Assembly: GCA_963718145.1 (NCBI GenBank)
Contig: CAVQYJ010000017.1
Location: 1-64,000, forward strand
Length of the DNA: 64,000 nt
Reading direction: 5' to 3'
Source: UBA7672 sp963718145
GTDB taxonomy: Bacteria > Pseudomonadota > Alphaproteobacteria > Caulobacterales > Hyphomonadaceae
The notes beneath the pieces are model-generated. The model was not told where the DNA came from. It saw only the letters and a program-made list of their open reading frames with translations, and searched no databases. Of the stretch, positions 44,179 through 53,879 are shown one piece after another. Each line of letters begins with the position of its first letter. Position 1 is the stretch's first letter. The position numbers were made by a program, and so were the translations under genes.

Positions 44179-45246
44179 ATGTCTGATTTCGAAACTGCAT
44201 TCGGAAAGCAGCGCGTCCTTGTCACCGGTCATACCGGATTCTGCGGAAGCTGGCTGACCCTATGGCTACGCCGGCTTGGCGCAGAGGTGATGGGCGTCTC
44301 GCTCAAGCCGGAATCCTCGCCGGCGCTGTTCACCGAGGCGGGGCTCAAAAGCCAGGTCCGCCATCGCGAGATCGACATCTGCGACATGCAGAAACTTTCT
44401 TCCGAGATCGCCGATTTCCAGCCGGCCTTTGTCTTTCATCTTGCGGCCCAGGCGCTGGTGCGCAGGTCCTATCGCGACCCCATCGACACCTTCCGGGTCA
44501 ACGCGCTGGGGACGGCGTGCCTGCTGGAAGCGTGCCGGCCGGTGAAGTCGGTGCGCGCAGCGGTGCTGATCACCACCGACAAGGTCTACGAGAACCGCGA
44601 GTGGGCGTGGGCCTATCGCGAAAACGATGCGCTGGGCGGGAAGGATCCCTACAGCGCCTCGAAGGCCTGCGCGGAGCTGGTCGCAGCGAGCTACCGGCGC
44701 GCGCTCATCCCCGGCGCCAACGGGATGGCAGTTGCGACCGCGCGGGGCGGCAACATCATCGGCGGCGGCGACTGGTCAGAGGACAGGCTCATTCCGGATT
44801 TGGTGCGGGCGATCTCCTCGAAGACGCCGATCACCATCCGCAATCCGAAATCGACGCGCCCCTGGCAGCACGTGCTGTGCCTGTGCCACGGCTATCTCCA
44901 GCTTGCAGACCAGATGACGCGGCCGGGGGGCAAGGTTTCCGAAGCCTACAATTTCGGACCGTCCGGGGAGGACGTGCTCCCCGTCGAGGACGTGCTGGCG
45001 CGCTTCGCGCAGAGCTGGCGGCCTGTTCCCGTCGTGCACCAGCCGGACGCCGGCATGCCGGAGGCGGGAATGCTCAGCATCGACAGCGCGCGGGCGCAGC
45101 GCGAGCTTGGCTGGCGTCCCGGCTGGTCGGGTGCCGAAGGCATTGCGCGTGCGGCGGAATGGTATGCCGGCTATTACGACCGGAAAGAGACGGCCGCTTC
45201 GCTGTGTGGGAAGCAGATCGAAGCGTATCGCGAGACTATCGGCTGA
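44179..45246 (+). CDS. rfbG: CDP-glucose 4,6-dehydratase
   Basis: This 355-residue SDR-extended enzyme has GHTGFCGSWLTLWLRRLGAEV (NAD-binding), ITTDKVYENREWAWAYRENDALGGKDPYSASKACAELVAASYR (catalytic YxxxK) and RGGNIIGGGDWSEDRLIPDLVR. These are the signature strings of CDP-glucose 4,6-dehydratases, including the DKVYEN segment. It converts CDP-glucose from RfbF into CDP-4-keto-6-deoxyglucose. A good ribosome site (GGAGCAGGGG) precedes the ATG. Confidence 0.94.
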   Translation: MSDFETAFGKQRVLVTGHTGFCGSWLTLWLRRLGAEVMGVSLKPESSPALFTEAGLKSQVRHREIDICDMQKLSSEIADFQPAFVFHLAAQALVRRSYRDPIDTFRVNALGTACLLEACRPVKSVRAAVLITTDKVYENREWAWAYRENDALGGKDPYSASKACAELVAASYRRALIPGANGMAVATARGGNIIGGGDWSEDRLIPDLVRAISSKTPITIRNPKSTRPWQHVLCLCHGYLQLADQMTRPGGKVSEAYNFGPSGEDVLPVEDVLARFAQSWRPVPVVHQPDAGMPEAGMLSIDSARAQRELGWRPGWSGAEGIARAAEWYAGYYDRKETAASLCGKQIEAYRETIG

Positions 45247-45268
45247 CCACCTCAGATCGGTGCGCGAG

Positions 45269-46219
45269 CTATCTGCCCGCGCTCACAAGGACGCGCAGGA
45301 CGGCGATGGCTTCGGCCGCATCGGTCCTGGGTCTGGTCTTTCCGGCGCAGCAATCGAGGAAATGCTGGCATTCGTTCCGCAACGGCTCCGAGGCCGGGTA
45401 GGGCACGAATTCGGGCTCGGCCTTCCTGGGTTCGGGGGCCCGGCCTGACGTGTCGATCTGGTGACGGAAGAGTCTCAGCTTGTCAGGACCCGGGAGGGAG
45501 TCCTCGAACACAGCCATCGCATTTTCGCCCACCACGACGAGCCGGTGCTCCTTGAATGGGTGCAGCCACGACGCAAAGACATGAGCGCGGCGGCCGTCCC
45601 TGAACGTCATGTCGAGCCGAAACTCGTCCTCGACCTCTGGCGTGACATAGGCGCCGCCGGCGCCGTTGACGTTCACCGGCTCCTCGCCGAACAGGGCCAG
45701 GAGCATGGAGACGTCGTGCGGTGCGAAGCTCCAAAGCGCATTTTCCTCGATGCGGAATTTGCCGAGCGAAAGACGGTTCGAGTAGGCGTACCGCAGCTTG
45801 CCCAGCTCGCCTTTGCGGACGAGGCTGAGCAGCGTTTCGAACGCGGGATGGTATTGCAGGAGGTGGCCGACCATCAGCGATCGGCCGGCCTCTTCCGCCG
45901 CGGCCTTCATCTTCTCCGCGTCGGAGATGGACAGGGCGATCGGCTTTTCGACGAACACGTGCTTGCCTGCCGCGAAGGCGTTCAGCGCTATGTCGGCATG
46001 CAGTTCGGCCGGAACGGCGACTGCGATGCCGGCGATCTCCGGGTCGGCCAGCGCTGCTTCCAGGGTAAGGGCGGCCGCCTTGTACTTCTCAGCTTCGCGT
46101 TTGGCCGCGGCCGGATCGGCGTCGATCACCGCCCTCAGCGCACCGAGTTCAGCAAAGTTGCGGACCAGGTTCCTTCCCCAGTATCCGCAACCGACCACTG
46201 CGACAGCCGCAGACGCCAT
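45269..46219 (-). CDS. Gfo/Idh/MocA oxidoreductase (WlbA/WbpB-like)
   Basis: This 316-residue protein has VAVVGCGYWGRNLVRNFAELGAL (Rossmann), AGKHVFVEKPIALSISDAEKM, LLQYHPAFETL and SFAPHDVSMLLALFGEEP. It resembles the UDP-GlcNAcA 3-dehydrogenase WbpB/WlbA in both length and the EKP-ALS-DAEKM phrase. It would oxidise C3 of UDP-GlcNAcA, between the dehydrogenase at 35734 and the aminotransferase at 37215. The ATG at 46219 is used; a GTG one codon upstream is equally possible. Confidence 0.85.
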   Translation of the reverse strand: MASAAVAVVGCGYWGRNLVRNFAELGALRAVIDADPAAAKREAEKYKAAALTLEAALADPEIAGIAVAVPAELHADIALNAFAAGKHVFVEKPIALSISDAEKMKAAAEEAGRSLMVGHLLQYHPAFETLLSLVRKGELGKLRYAYSNRLSLGKFRIEENALWSFAPHDVSMLLALFGEEPVNVNGAGGAYVTPEVEDEFRLDMTFRDGRRAHVFASWLHPFKEHRLVVVGENAMAVFEDSLPGPDKLRLFRHQIDTSGRAPEPRKAEPEFVPYPASEPLRNECQHFLDCCAGKTRPRTDAAEAIAVLRVLVSAGR

Positions 46220-46274
46220 CACCTGACCTCGCTATGGCCTGTTGTCACGTAACGCTAGATGAGGCCGCCAGCTC

Positions 46275-46850
46275 TCAGGGAGAACTCGGCGGCGGCGTAC
46301 GCGTGATCCGCGGGTTCCACGCGTTGAACGAACCGGCGACACCGGTCGAGATCATCTGGAAGCGAACGCAGTCATGCGCGTTCGTGAAGGTGTGGGAAAC
46401 CGTGTACTCGGTCGGCGTGGGAGTCAGCTGCGCTTGAACCGTCTCTATCTCGGCCGGTGTGTTGCTGCACCAGCGCACGAGCTGCAGGCCGACAGCCTGG
46501 TTTTCGGGGCCCCAGAGGAAAACTTTGGCGGTAACAGTTTCGCCGGCCAGCAGCGGTTTCTGGTCAAGGTTCGCGACACCATCGCCGGGCTTCGCATCGA
46601 ACGTGTCGGCGTTCTTGCTTCCATCGGGAGCATCGGTGGCGGCGTTGTGGACGACCACGGTGGCGATCGGGATCCAAGTCTCGAAATTGGTGGCGGCTGC
46701 CGCCGCGGTGTCGCCGACAGCAGCCGTGGGCGCGGCTGGGGCGGCGGGCGTCTCGGTGCTAGCTGCAGCGGCCGGTTCGCTCGGGTTGCATCCCGCAAGA
46801 GCAAGGCACATAACCCCGAGGGCAAGAGGTGCGAATCCCTTTTTCGACAT
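46275..46850 (-). CDS. Small lipoprotein of unknown function
   Basis: This 191-residue lipoprotein has the lipobox LALAGC (MSKKGFAPLALGVMCLALAGC), an Ala/Pro/Thr-rich linker and a beta-rich domain (TWIPIATVVVHNAATDAPDGSKNADTF ... VFLWGPENQAVGLQLVRWCSNTPAEIETVQAQLTPTPTEYTVSHTFTNAHDCVRFQM). The family is not recognised; the C-terminal domain resembles a carbohydrate-binding sandwich with two cysteines. It is probably an outer-membrane or periplasmic protein. Confidence 0.7.
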   Translation of the reverse strand: MSKKGFAPLALGVMCLALAGCNPSEPAAAASTETPAAPAAPTAAVGDTAAAAATNFETWIPIATVVVHNAATDAPDGSKNADTFDAKPGDGVANLDQKPLLAGETVTAKVFLWGPENQAVGLQLVRWCSNTPAEIETVQAQLTPTPTEYTVSHTFTNAHDCVRFQMISTGVAGSFNAWNPRITRTPPPSSP

Positions 46851-47230
46851 TTTCCGACCATCCGTTGAATACTGTCCACGCCACCAAGGGCGGGGCTGGT
46901 TTAAGCACACGGCAAATTAAGCGGCAATGGGGCTGAAGCTGCGTCTAGCGGCCAAAAAGCCCATGCATTTGACGCGTTTTCTGAAACCGGGCGCACCTGT
47001 CCAACTCGTAAGCTGAGAAGTGCCTTTTGCAGTGGACGCGCGGACACGCTCGAGCGTGGCGACGATCGTGGTTCCGTAGGGGTCAGGGCCGTGATGGCAC
47101 TTGCGAGGTTGTCCAGTCGGGCAAGTTGGTTGATCCTGTTTGAGCAGACAGCTTGAGTGGTGCGGCGAAAGATGTGCTTTCTGGAGGATGACAGGAAGCG
47201 GCGGCACATCATCGCCTCGGCAGGTGTGCC
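46851..47230. other. Intergenic region before the large membrane protein
   Basis: These 380 bp lie between the divergent lipoprotein and membrane-protein genes. I see no credible ORF, RNA or repeat in them. They are slightly less GC-rich than the flanking genes and probably contain both promoters. Confidence 0.4.
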
Positions 47231-49597
47231 GTGAACTCCGGTGAACATCCCCTCGCGGTAGATTCGTATGGGTCGATATCAGCAGCCCGGCGGCCACCGG
47301 CGCGTGGGAGGTCGAACCCGCTGGCGGTGCTGTTGGGTGGGCTGCGGTGCCTTGGAGGCGAGATACGGCGCCTGCTGACGCCGGACTGGACGTCCGGGAT
47401 CATACTGATACTTGTCGCTATCCTTTTCGTCCCGGCGCTCTCTCGCCACTCGGCAGACGCACTTCTGGTCGCCTCCTATTTCGACGACGAGGCGCTGATC
47501 TCTCAGCAGCTCGACGGCATGACAGAGTGGCCATTCGGAAATCCGGCCCACTATCTCGACCTGGCCGGCGGGCCGGAACAGCTCCCCGAGCGATGGACGG
47601 GGTTCAACTACAGCAACATTCCCTATTATGGCGGCCTCTATCTCGACATCGCCCTACTGTTCTGGGCGCCGGCGAAGCTGATGGGCGCGGATATCCTTCC
47701 GCACGGCCTGATGATCCTTCGCGCACTGTCGCTGCTGTCCACCATGCTCATGCTTCTCGGCGGATACAATTTCGCCAAACAACATTTCGGCCGGATTTCG
47801 GGCCTGGTCGGAATGGTGTTCATGGCCGCCGATTTCAATCTCCTGTCGATCGGCACGGTCGCCCATCCGGACAGTCTCCTGTTCTTCCTGCTCATCGTGG
47901 CCCTTGCAATCGCAGTGCGGCATGCCCGCGATGGCGGCTGGACGGGTGTGATTGCGCTAGGGCTCGCTGCCGGCCTGGTCCAGGCCGCCAAGATGGGTGG
48001 CCCGCTGCTTGTTCTGATGACAGTGCTTGCGATCGCTTGGGGGGCGCGCAGCATCTGGACTGGACGCGGTTGGCTGCAATGGCTGTGGTCCTGCATGCTG
48101 AAGGGAGGTCTCGCCGTTGTGCTTGCCGGAATGGTCTTCGTCATCACCACGCCCTATGCGGTGCTCGACGACTATTTCTTCCGCACATGGGCGCTATGGG
48201 CGAAGCAGTTCACCGCCCAGTCGCTGGTGCAGGAGACAACATTCTGGAGCTGGACGACACGCATCTGGGAGAATGTCGGACCTGTCCTGATCCTCGCCGC
48301 ACCTTTCGGGTTCGCTGCGCTGATGTTCCGCGGCAGGACCTTCACCGACCGCACGCCCGCAATCCTCGCGGCCGCCCTGGGCGTCTGGATTTTCCTCTAC
48401 TACGCGCTGCTGCAGAAATACTGGGTGCAGCTCCAGTACCTCGCCATCACATACTGGGTGCTTGCGATTTTCAGCGGCTACCTGATCGACCAGGCTGTCG
48501 CGTTGATCCCGCGCGTACCGCGAGCTGTTCTGGCCCCGGTCTCATCAGTATTTACAGTTCTGGCGATCACCGGAATCTTCGTTGATCGGATTCTGCAATC
48601 AGCAGGGGTACCGATCTCCTACCATATCTGGTCCGGCACACCGCAAAATAGCCTCGGACAATGGGCGGCGGCCAATCTTCCTGCCGAGAAGAACAGTACG
48701 CTCCTCTACGATTTCCCTCTCTATGTTGATGCTGGCCAGTTCACCATGGTGCAGACCAACGGCGGACCGATCCGTTATATCGACCTCGCCGAGAAGCTAC
48801 CGGACTACATCGTCTTAACGCGCTTTGCGTCGAACTGGCAGACCCTGCGCATCCTCGACGAGCCTTCACCGCCATGGAGTGAAGAGTTTGCCAACGTCCG
48901 TCTTTACCAGGATGTGATGGGGAAGGGCGCTGACCCGGTCGTCATAAACACGGCTGCAGCGCCATTTCTCACCTTCGTTCACGGCGTCGACGGGAGGATG
49001 GACTCGCAGGCGCTAGTCAAGCGCTGGGACTGCCTCAAGCCTGAGCTAAATCCGATCGAAAAATACGCGTGCCTGTTCGAGATCGTGCGGTACCGCTCGC
49101 ACGATCCGCGGTTTGTAGGCCTGTTCAAGGTCAATCGCGAAGCCTTCATCGCGCAGGTTCCGCCGGACCAGCTGATCAAGCTCGCCACCGCATTCGCGAG
49201 TTCCTCCGTCGATGGCGTCCCGGCGAACATACTCGCCACGGGCGGCGCCGTGTGGCGCAGCGCCAGGCAGGGACAGGGGGCCGTCGGCGAGTTCGTCGGC
49301 GTCTCTTTCCCCGGGCCGCTGGCGTTCAGATCGCTGACCATCAAGTGGGTGTCGTGGAGCTGGTGCCCGACCACCTTCGAGGTCGAAGGCTCCGATGACG
49401 GGAAGACGTGGGCCAGCGTCGCCTCGTATGCCGTCAAGGATCCGCCTGACCCGCAGATGCTCAGCGCTCCGGGCACGATGCGCTGGGAGGAAACCTTCGT
49501 GCTTCCCGAAGGCGCGCGATACAAGTCCTGGCGCCTGCGGCCGACGGCGATGAAAGAGGGGAATTTCTTCGGACTTGAGCAGTTCCGCCTGCAATAG
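47231..49597 (+). CDS. Multispanning GT39-like glycosyltransferase with C-terminal discoidin-like domain
   Basis: This 788-residue protein has about 10 hydrophobic helices in residues ~55-460 (SGIILILVAILFVPAL, ILRALSLLSTMLMLLGGYNF, LLFFLLIVALAIAV, GLAVVLAGMVFVITTPYAVL, and others). The FDDEALISQQ motif after the first helix is the acidic catalytic pocket typical of ArnT/PMT-like GT-C enzymes. The last ~150 residues form a soluble domain (GVSFPGPLAFRSLTIKWVSWSWCPTTFEVEGSDDGKTWASVASYAV) that matches F5/8C (discoidin) sugar-binding folds. It would use polyprenyl-phosphate sugar in the periplasm. It starts with GTG at 47231. Confidence 0.75.
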   Translation: MNSGEHPLAVDSYGSISAARRPPARGRSNPLAVLLGGLRCLGGEIRRLLTPDWTSGIILILVAILFVPALSRHSADALLVASYFDDEALISQQLDGMTEWPFGNPAHYLDLAGGPEQLPERWTGFNYSNIPYYGGLYLDIALLFWAPAKLMGADILPHGLMILRALSLLSTMLMLLGGYNFAKQHFGRISGLVGMVFMAADFNLLSIGTVAHPDSLLFFLLIVALAIAVRHARDGGWTGVIALGLAAGLVQAAKMGGPLLVLMTVLAIAWGARSIWTGRGWLQWLWSCMLKGGLAVVLAGMVFVITTPYAVLDDYFFRTWALWAKQFTAQSLVQETTFWSWTTRIWENVGPVLILAAPFGFAALMFRGRTFTDRTPAILAAALGVWIFLYYALLQKYWVQLQYLAITYWVLAIFSGYLIDQAVALIPRVPRAVLAPVSSVFTVLAITGIFVDRILQSAGVPISYHIWSGTPQNSLGQWAAANLPAEKNSTLLYDFPLYVDAGQFTMVQTNGGPIRYIDLAEKLPDYIVLTRFASNWQTLRILDEPSPPWSEEFANVRLYQDVMGKGADPVVINTAAAPFLTFVHGVDGRMDSQALVKRWDCLKPELNPIEKYACLFEIVRYRSHDPRFVGLFKVNREAFIAQVPPDQLIKLATAFASSSVDGVPANILATGGAVWRSARQGQGAVGEFVGVSFPGPLAFRSLTIKWVSWSWCPTTFEVEGSDDGKTWASVASYAVKDPPDPQMLSAPGTMRWEETFVLPEGARYKSWRLRPTAMKEGNFFGLEQFRLQ

Positions 49598-49739
49598 CGA
49601 GTATTCTGCACAGGTGGCTACAACAGTTCGCCAGCTCAACGGGTCATGCATGGCCGCGAAGTGTGTCTCACCGCCTTTGGACAATTGGCCTTTCGCGCGG
49701 ACAGGGCGCCATGGAGCGCCAGTTGGCTCACGCCTGCCG

Positions 49740-50612
49740 TCAGCGTGGTTTTTCCAGCAGGAAGCAGGCATCGACGCCGGCCAACACGCCCTGGTGACGC
49801 GGATAGCCTTGGCTGTCGACCGTCAGGCCCGTGAGAAAGCGGCGGGATTCCCCCGTGAATCGCTGGTCCATCAGCGCCTGGAAGCGTTGGGTATGGAAGA
49901 CCTCTGCCTCCCAGAGCGAGATCGCGGCGCCGGCGTAGGAGCATTCGAACCCTGCGTTGCGGGCGAGGGCGACCCATTCGGAGGGCCGGTAGGCGCGGGA
50001 GATCGGGCAGTCCTCCCCATCGGTGAACCTGCCGAACGCCTGCTCCAGCGACATGTCCTTGTAGAGCCCTTCGACGATGCGCTTCTGATACGCGACATAA
50101 AGATGCATCCAGAGGCTTTCGTAGTTGTAGATCATGATCCGGCACTTGCCGCCTGGCTTCAGTATACGGAGGAATTCTCCGAGGATCAGGTCGGGCCGGG
50201 GCGTGTGGTGGAGAACGCCGGAAGAGTGCACATAGTCGACCGTGCCCGACTCCATCGGGATGCCGACTGTGCTGGCGTCGAGTTGGATCAGCGTGGCGCC
50301 AACATTGTGCAGTGACAGACGCGCCTTGGCCTGTTCCAGCGAAGTCTGGGAAATATCGAGCCCGGTCAGGCGCGAGGGCTGGGACAGCGTGGCGAAGCCC
50401 ACAAGGTCATGGCCCGGTCCACAGCCATAGTCGACGATCGAAAGTCCGTCGAAGCCGGAGAGCGGCATGAGCTGTTCATAGAGGTGATACTGGGCGTTTC
50501 GCCATTGCAGGTACTCGGTGGACTCCTGCGCATTCGCGAAGGTCTTGTGCAGAGTGACGTTGTGGCGGGTCCAGTAGTCCTGCGACGCCTGGTCGACGAT
50601 TGCCGTACTCAT
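49740..50612 (-). CDS. Class I SAM-dependent methyltransferase
   Basis: This 290-residue enzyme has LSIVDYGCGPGHDLVGFATL (SAM loop), VDYVHSSGVLHHTPRPDLILGEFLRILKPGGKCRIMIYNYESLW and a C-terminal helical cap. The start MSTAIVDQASQDYWTRHN resembles methyltransferases in O-antigen and capsule loci. The acceptor is unknown. It diverges from the 1013-aa glycosyltransferase gene. Confidence 0.83.
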   Translation of the reverse strand: MSTAIVDQASQDYWTRHNVTLHKTFANAQESTEYLQWRNAQYHLYEQLMPLSGFDGLSIVDYGCGPGHDLVGFATLSQPSRLTGLDISQTSLEQAKARLSLHNVGATLIQLDASTVGIPMESGTVDYVHSSGVLHHTPRPDLILGEFLRILKPGGKCRIMIYNYESLWMHLYVAYQKRIVEGLYKDMSLEQAFGRFTDGEDCPISRAYRPSEWVALARNAGFECSYAGAAISLWEAEVFHTQRFQALMDQRFTGESRRFLTGLTVDSQGYPRHQGVLAGVDACFLLEKPR

Positions 50613-50826
50613 AGGACCCTCGTGGCGCCGAACCGGCGTCCGCCTTACCCTGCGATGAACTGTTTCCCGCCACCGGAGAGGATGGATAGCGTTGGAATTT
50701 CGCGCGTGATAGAGGGGCCCGGTTGGCAGTGCAAGGCGAATTCAGCATGGCCGTGTGGTAAGGGGTTTCCCAGGTGCACGGGCGTGGTGCGGTTCCCTGC
50801 CTGGGTGGCGGCCGAGGTCGTGTTAG

Positions 50827-53800
50827 ATGGACATTTTTTCGCAGAAGCCTCGCCTGGGCGGGCGGCGGGAAGGCACCAAGCGGGGACGCCTGCTGTTCGT
50901 GTGCTTCTTCGATCCCAATGGGATTTCCACCGTCTATGAAAACATCGCCCTCTGGCAGGCGTGCAGCGAGTACGAACTCCGCGTCCTGAACCTCTGGCCG
51001 GGCCGCGGCGGTTACCTTCAGATTCCGTCCACCATCCAGATCGACGACTATGACGGTGTGCTGGTCCATTCCACAGCCAGCTATTTCACCGCCAACCTGC
51101 ACGCCCTGGACACAGCGATCGACCGCAGGTTCGCGCGCTATGATGGCATGAAGATCCTGATGAAACAGGACGAGCAGGTGCATACCGATGCGTTCGCGAA
51201 GTTCATAGGTCAGGCGAAGTTCGATCTCGTAGTCACCTGCGTACCTGAAAGCGAGGTGCGCAAGGCCTATCCCAAGCAGGCGGTCGGCGAGGCTCGTTTC
51301 CTTCACGCCTATACCGGGTATGTTTCGCCGACGACACGAGCGCTGCGGGACAAGTATGCGCGAGGGCAACGTCGGATCGACGTCAGCTATCGCGGTTCGA
51401 TCCAGCCTCTGCAATTCGGTCGCTTGGGGTTCGAGAAGCGCAAGATCGGCTCCGATGTGCTCGCCAACCTGTCGAACTCCGGGCTGAGGCTCGACATCTC
51501 GAGCCGATGGGAAGACCGCGTCATGAGCGGCGCCTGGTTCGACTTTCTCGGTGCATCGAAAGTGGCGCTCGGCGTAGAGTCGGGCTCCAACCTGTTCGAC
51601 TTCGATGGCGGCGTCGAACGCTGGTGCGCTGACTATGTCCAGCGCAATGCCGACCGCGATCCGCTCTCGGACGCATATTATTACGATGCGGACCGAGAGC
51701 ACCTGCACAAGTTCGAAGGCAATGTGAACTACGCGCAGATTTCACCACGCCATCTCGAAGCCGCCTGCGCCGGTGCGGGCCAGATTCTCTACGAAGGAGA
51801 GTATTCGGGAATCTTCAAGCCTGGCCAGCACTACGCGCCCTTGAAGCGGGACCTCTCCAACATACAAGAGGCGCTGGAGATCGTGTTCGACGAGCGTGCT
51901 CGCAGCAGGATGGTCGAGCGGACGTTTGACGAGATCATCGACAACCAGGACCTGCAGTATGAGTCCTTTGTAGCGCGATTTGACGCCGCGCTGATCGACC
52001 TTCAGGCCCATAAGGAGCGACCCTCGCGGCGGCTGCTTCCAGCGTTCGGCCGTGCGGCCAGACCTCGCACACTGATTGTGGCGGCGCACGAGCCGGTGCT
52101 TGATCCGAGGCTCGAATGGTTCGCGCGGACCCTGGCCCCCAATTCCGACGTCTGCGAGCTGGGGACCTACCGTTTCGGCTCGGTGCAGGAAGGCCCCTCG
52201 CTGGAGCGTGTGTCCAAGTCGCGTATCCGCGTTCGGGTCGAGCGCTTGCGGCACGACTGGAACTGGGTGCCGTCCCCTCGCGATGGCGAGCCCGGCCCTG
52301 GCCAGGCGGCGCTGCTCATGCTCAAGACTTTCTGGGACATGCCGCGTTGGGCTCTGACACAGGCCATCGGCGCGATCGACTATACGGACGACGACATCTC
52401 CCGCTTCCGCGAGCTTTGCAAATACTTTGTCAACACCAACGGAGCGCTGATCGAGGCAGGTCGCGACCTAGGTCGCTTCGACGCCATTGTCGCGTGCGAT
52501 CTCGAAACGCTGCCGGCGGCAATCACACTAGCGCGCGAATGGGGCGCTGCGCTGCTGTTCGATTCGCATGAGTATTGGCCGTATTCTTATCTCGACTTCC
52601 GGTCGTGGGAGTGCGAGTTCTGGTCAGGCGTCGAGCGGATGCTGGTCAAGCATGCCGACCGCAGGATCAGCGTGTCGCCGCAGCTTGCGCAGCATCTCGA
52701 GCAGGAGTACGGCGCGCCCTTCGGCTGCGCCCCGAACTGCACGCTGGCCGAGGACGCCGAAGCCATCGACATCGAGGCTAAGCTCGAAGCCTTCAAGCAG
52801 CGCCGCCATGGCGTGAACTTCCTCTTCCAAGGCGGTTTTGCGCCGGGCAGGGGGATCGAGGATCTGCTGCACGCATGGGCGCATGTTTCGACCAACGCGC
52901 GGCTGTTCCTGCGCGGCGTGGACAATATCTACAAGACCGAGTTCATAGCGTTGGCCGAAAGGTTGGGCCTGCTCAACCGGTCGGTCTTCTTCCCGCCCCC
53001 GGTAACGGAAGCACAGCTTGTCAGCGCTGCGACCGAAGCGGATGTGGGGATCATTCCCTATAGTCCCGTCAGCATCGCCTACCGGTTCGCATCGCCGAAC
53101 AAGCTCTCCCAATACATGGCCGCCGGCCTTGCAATCCTCTCCAACGAGCTGCCGTTCGTTCGGCAGGTGATCGAGGAGTCCAGGGCGGGCGCCGTGGTGG
53201 ACTTCACCAACCATGTCGCCCTTGCAGAGCAGATCGACCGGTTCGTGCGCGACCGCGATGGAACTGGCCGGATGTGCGCGGCCGCCTATGCCTACTTCGT
53301 CAAGAGTTTCAACTGGGAGGTTGTTTCCAAGGACACGATCGATTGGCTTCTGACCGAACTCGACAAGCGGCGTTCCCAGCAGCGCGCGCCGGTAAACCTG
53401 TCGTGGATCGACAAGGGCCAGATCATGCGCCAGCGGTCGGACCAAGGCGACATCTCCGCCGCAGCAGCCGCCGCTGCGAGCCTGCCGCCGACCGCCGCTC
53501 AGGCTGAGATCATTGCCCCAACCACGCCGGCGCCAGAACCGGTCATGCTGGAGACATTTGCCGCAACCGTGCTGGTCGTGGAGCCGCCCGCAGTCGACCA
53601 CGCCGCCATAGAGGCTTCGCCTGCGCCCGCGATCGTCTATGAACCTCAACCTCCGCAGGCGCCTGCAACGCCGCCTCCCGTCGTCATGATCGTTCCCGCT
53701 CAATCCAATGGCTACGTGAATGGGTCGGCCGCCACCCGGTTGAGGTCGTTCAAGGCGATCCTGATGAGTCGGCCGGTGCGTTCCACGGGTCGGGTCATGC

Positions 53801-53868
53801 TGGCAATGATGCCGTCCGGACTTGCGAAACGCATCAAGGCGCGTATCGGCCGCTACGTCGCGCACTAG
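50827..53868 (+). CDS. Tandem glycosyltransferase (CgeB-like plus GT4), 1013 aa
   Basis: The N-terminal part (residues ~20-400: LLFVCFFDPNGISTVYENIALWQACSEYELRVLNLWPGRG ... YYYDADREHLHKFEG ... HLEAACAGAGQILYEGEYSGIFKPGQHY) resembles CgeB/GT1-like glycosyltransferases. The second part (residues ~420-855: TLIVAAHEPVLDPRLEWFARTLAP ... ALLFDSHEYWPYSYLDF ... VNFLFQGGFAPGRGIEDLLHAW ... FASPNKLSQYMAAGLAILSNELPFVRQVIEE) is a GT4 domain with its nucleotide-sugar-binding acidic helix. After ~875 follows an Ala/Pro-rich linker (~80 residues), then a basic tail. Two different linkages in one chain suggest it builds a disaccharide repeat step. The tail may anchor it to a partner. Confidence 0.8.
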   Translation: MDIFSQKPRLGGRREGTKRGRLLFVCFFDPNGISTVYENIALWQACSEYELRVLNLWPGRGGYLQIPSTIQIDDYDGVLVHSTASYFTANLHALDTAIDRRFARYDGMKILMKQDEQVHTDAFAKFIGQAKFDLVVTCVPESEVRKAYPKQAVGEARFLHAYTGYVSPTTRALRDKYARGQRRIDVSYRGSIQPLQFGRLGFEKRKIGSDVLANLSNSGLRLDISSRWEDRVMSGAWFDFLGASKVALGVESGSNLFDFDGGVERWCADYVQRNADRDPLSDAYYYDADREHLHKFEGNVNYAQISPRHLEAACAGAGQILYEGEYSGIFKPGQHYAPLKRDLSNIQEALEIVFDERARSRMVERTFDEIIDNQDLQYESFVARFDAALIDLQAHKERPSRRLLPAFGRAARPRTLIVAAHEPVLDPRLEWFARTLAPNSDVCELGTYRFGSVQEGPSLERVSKSRIRVRVERLRHDWNWVPSPRDGEPGPGQAALLMLKTFWDMPRWALTQAIGAIDYTDDDISRFRELCKYFVNTNGALIEAGRDLGRFDAIVACDLETLPAAITLAREWGAALLFDSHEYWPYSYLDFRSWECEFWSGVERMLVKHADRRISVSPQLAQHLEQEYGAPFGCAPNCTLAEDAEAIDIEAKLEAFKQRRHGVNFLFQGGFAPGRGIEDLLHAWAHVSTNARLFLRGVDNIYKTEFIALAERLGLLNRSVFFPPPVTEAQLVSAATEADVGIIPYSPVSIAYRFASPNKLSQYMAAGLAILSNELPFVRQVIEESRAGAVVDFTNHVALAEQIDRFVRDRDGTGRMCAAAYAYFVKSFNWEVVSKDTIDWLLTELDKRRSQQRAPVNLSWIDKGQIMRQRSDQGDISAAAAAAASLPPTAAQAEIIAPTTPAPEPVMLETFAATVLVVEPPAVDHAAIEASPAPAIVYEPQPPQAPATPPPVVMIVPAQSNGYVNGSAATRLRSFKAILMSRPVRSTGRVMLAMMPSGLAKRIKARIGRYVAH

Positions 53869-53879
53869 GCAACGCAATC

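Noticed and set aside
50613..50826. Sigma-54-like element (TTGGCAGTGCAA) before the tandem glycosyltransferase
   Set aside because: Spacing between the GG and GC elements does not match the consensus.
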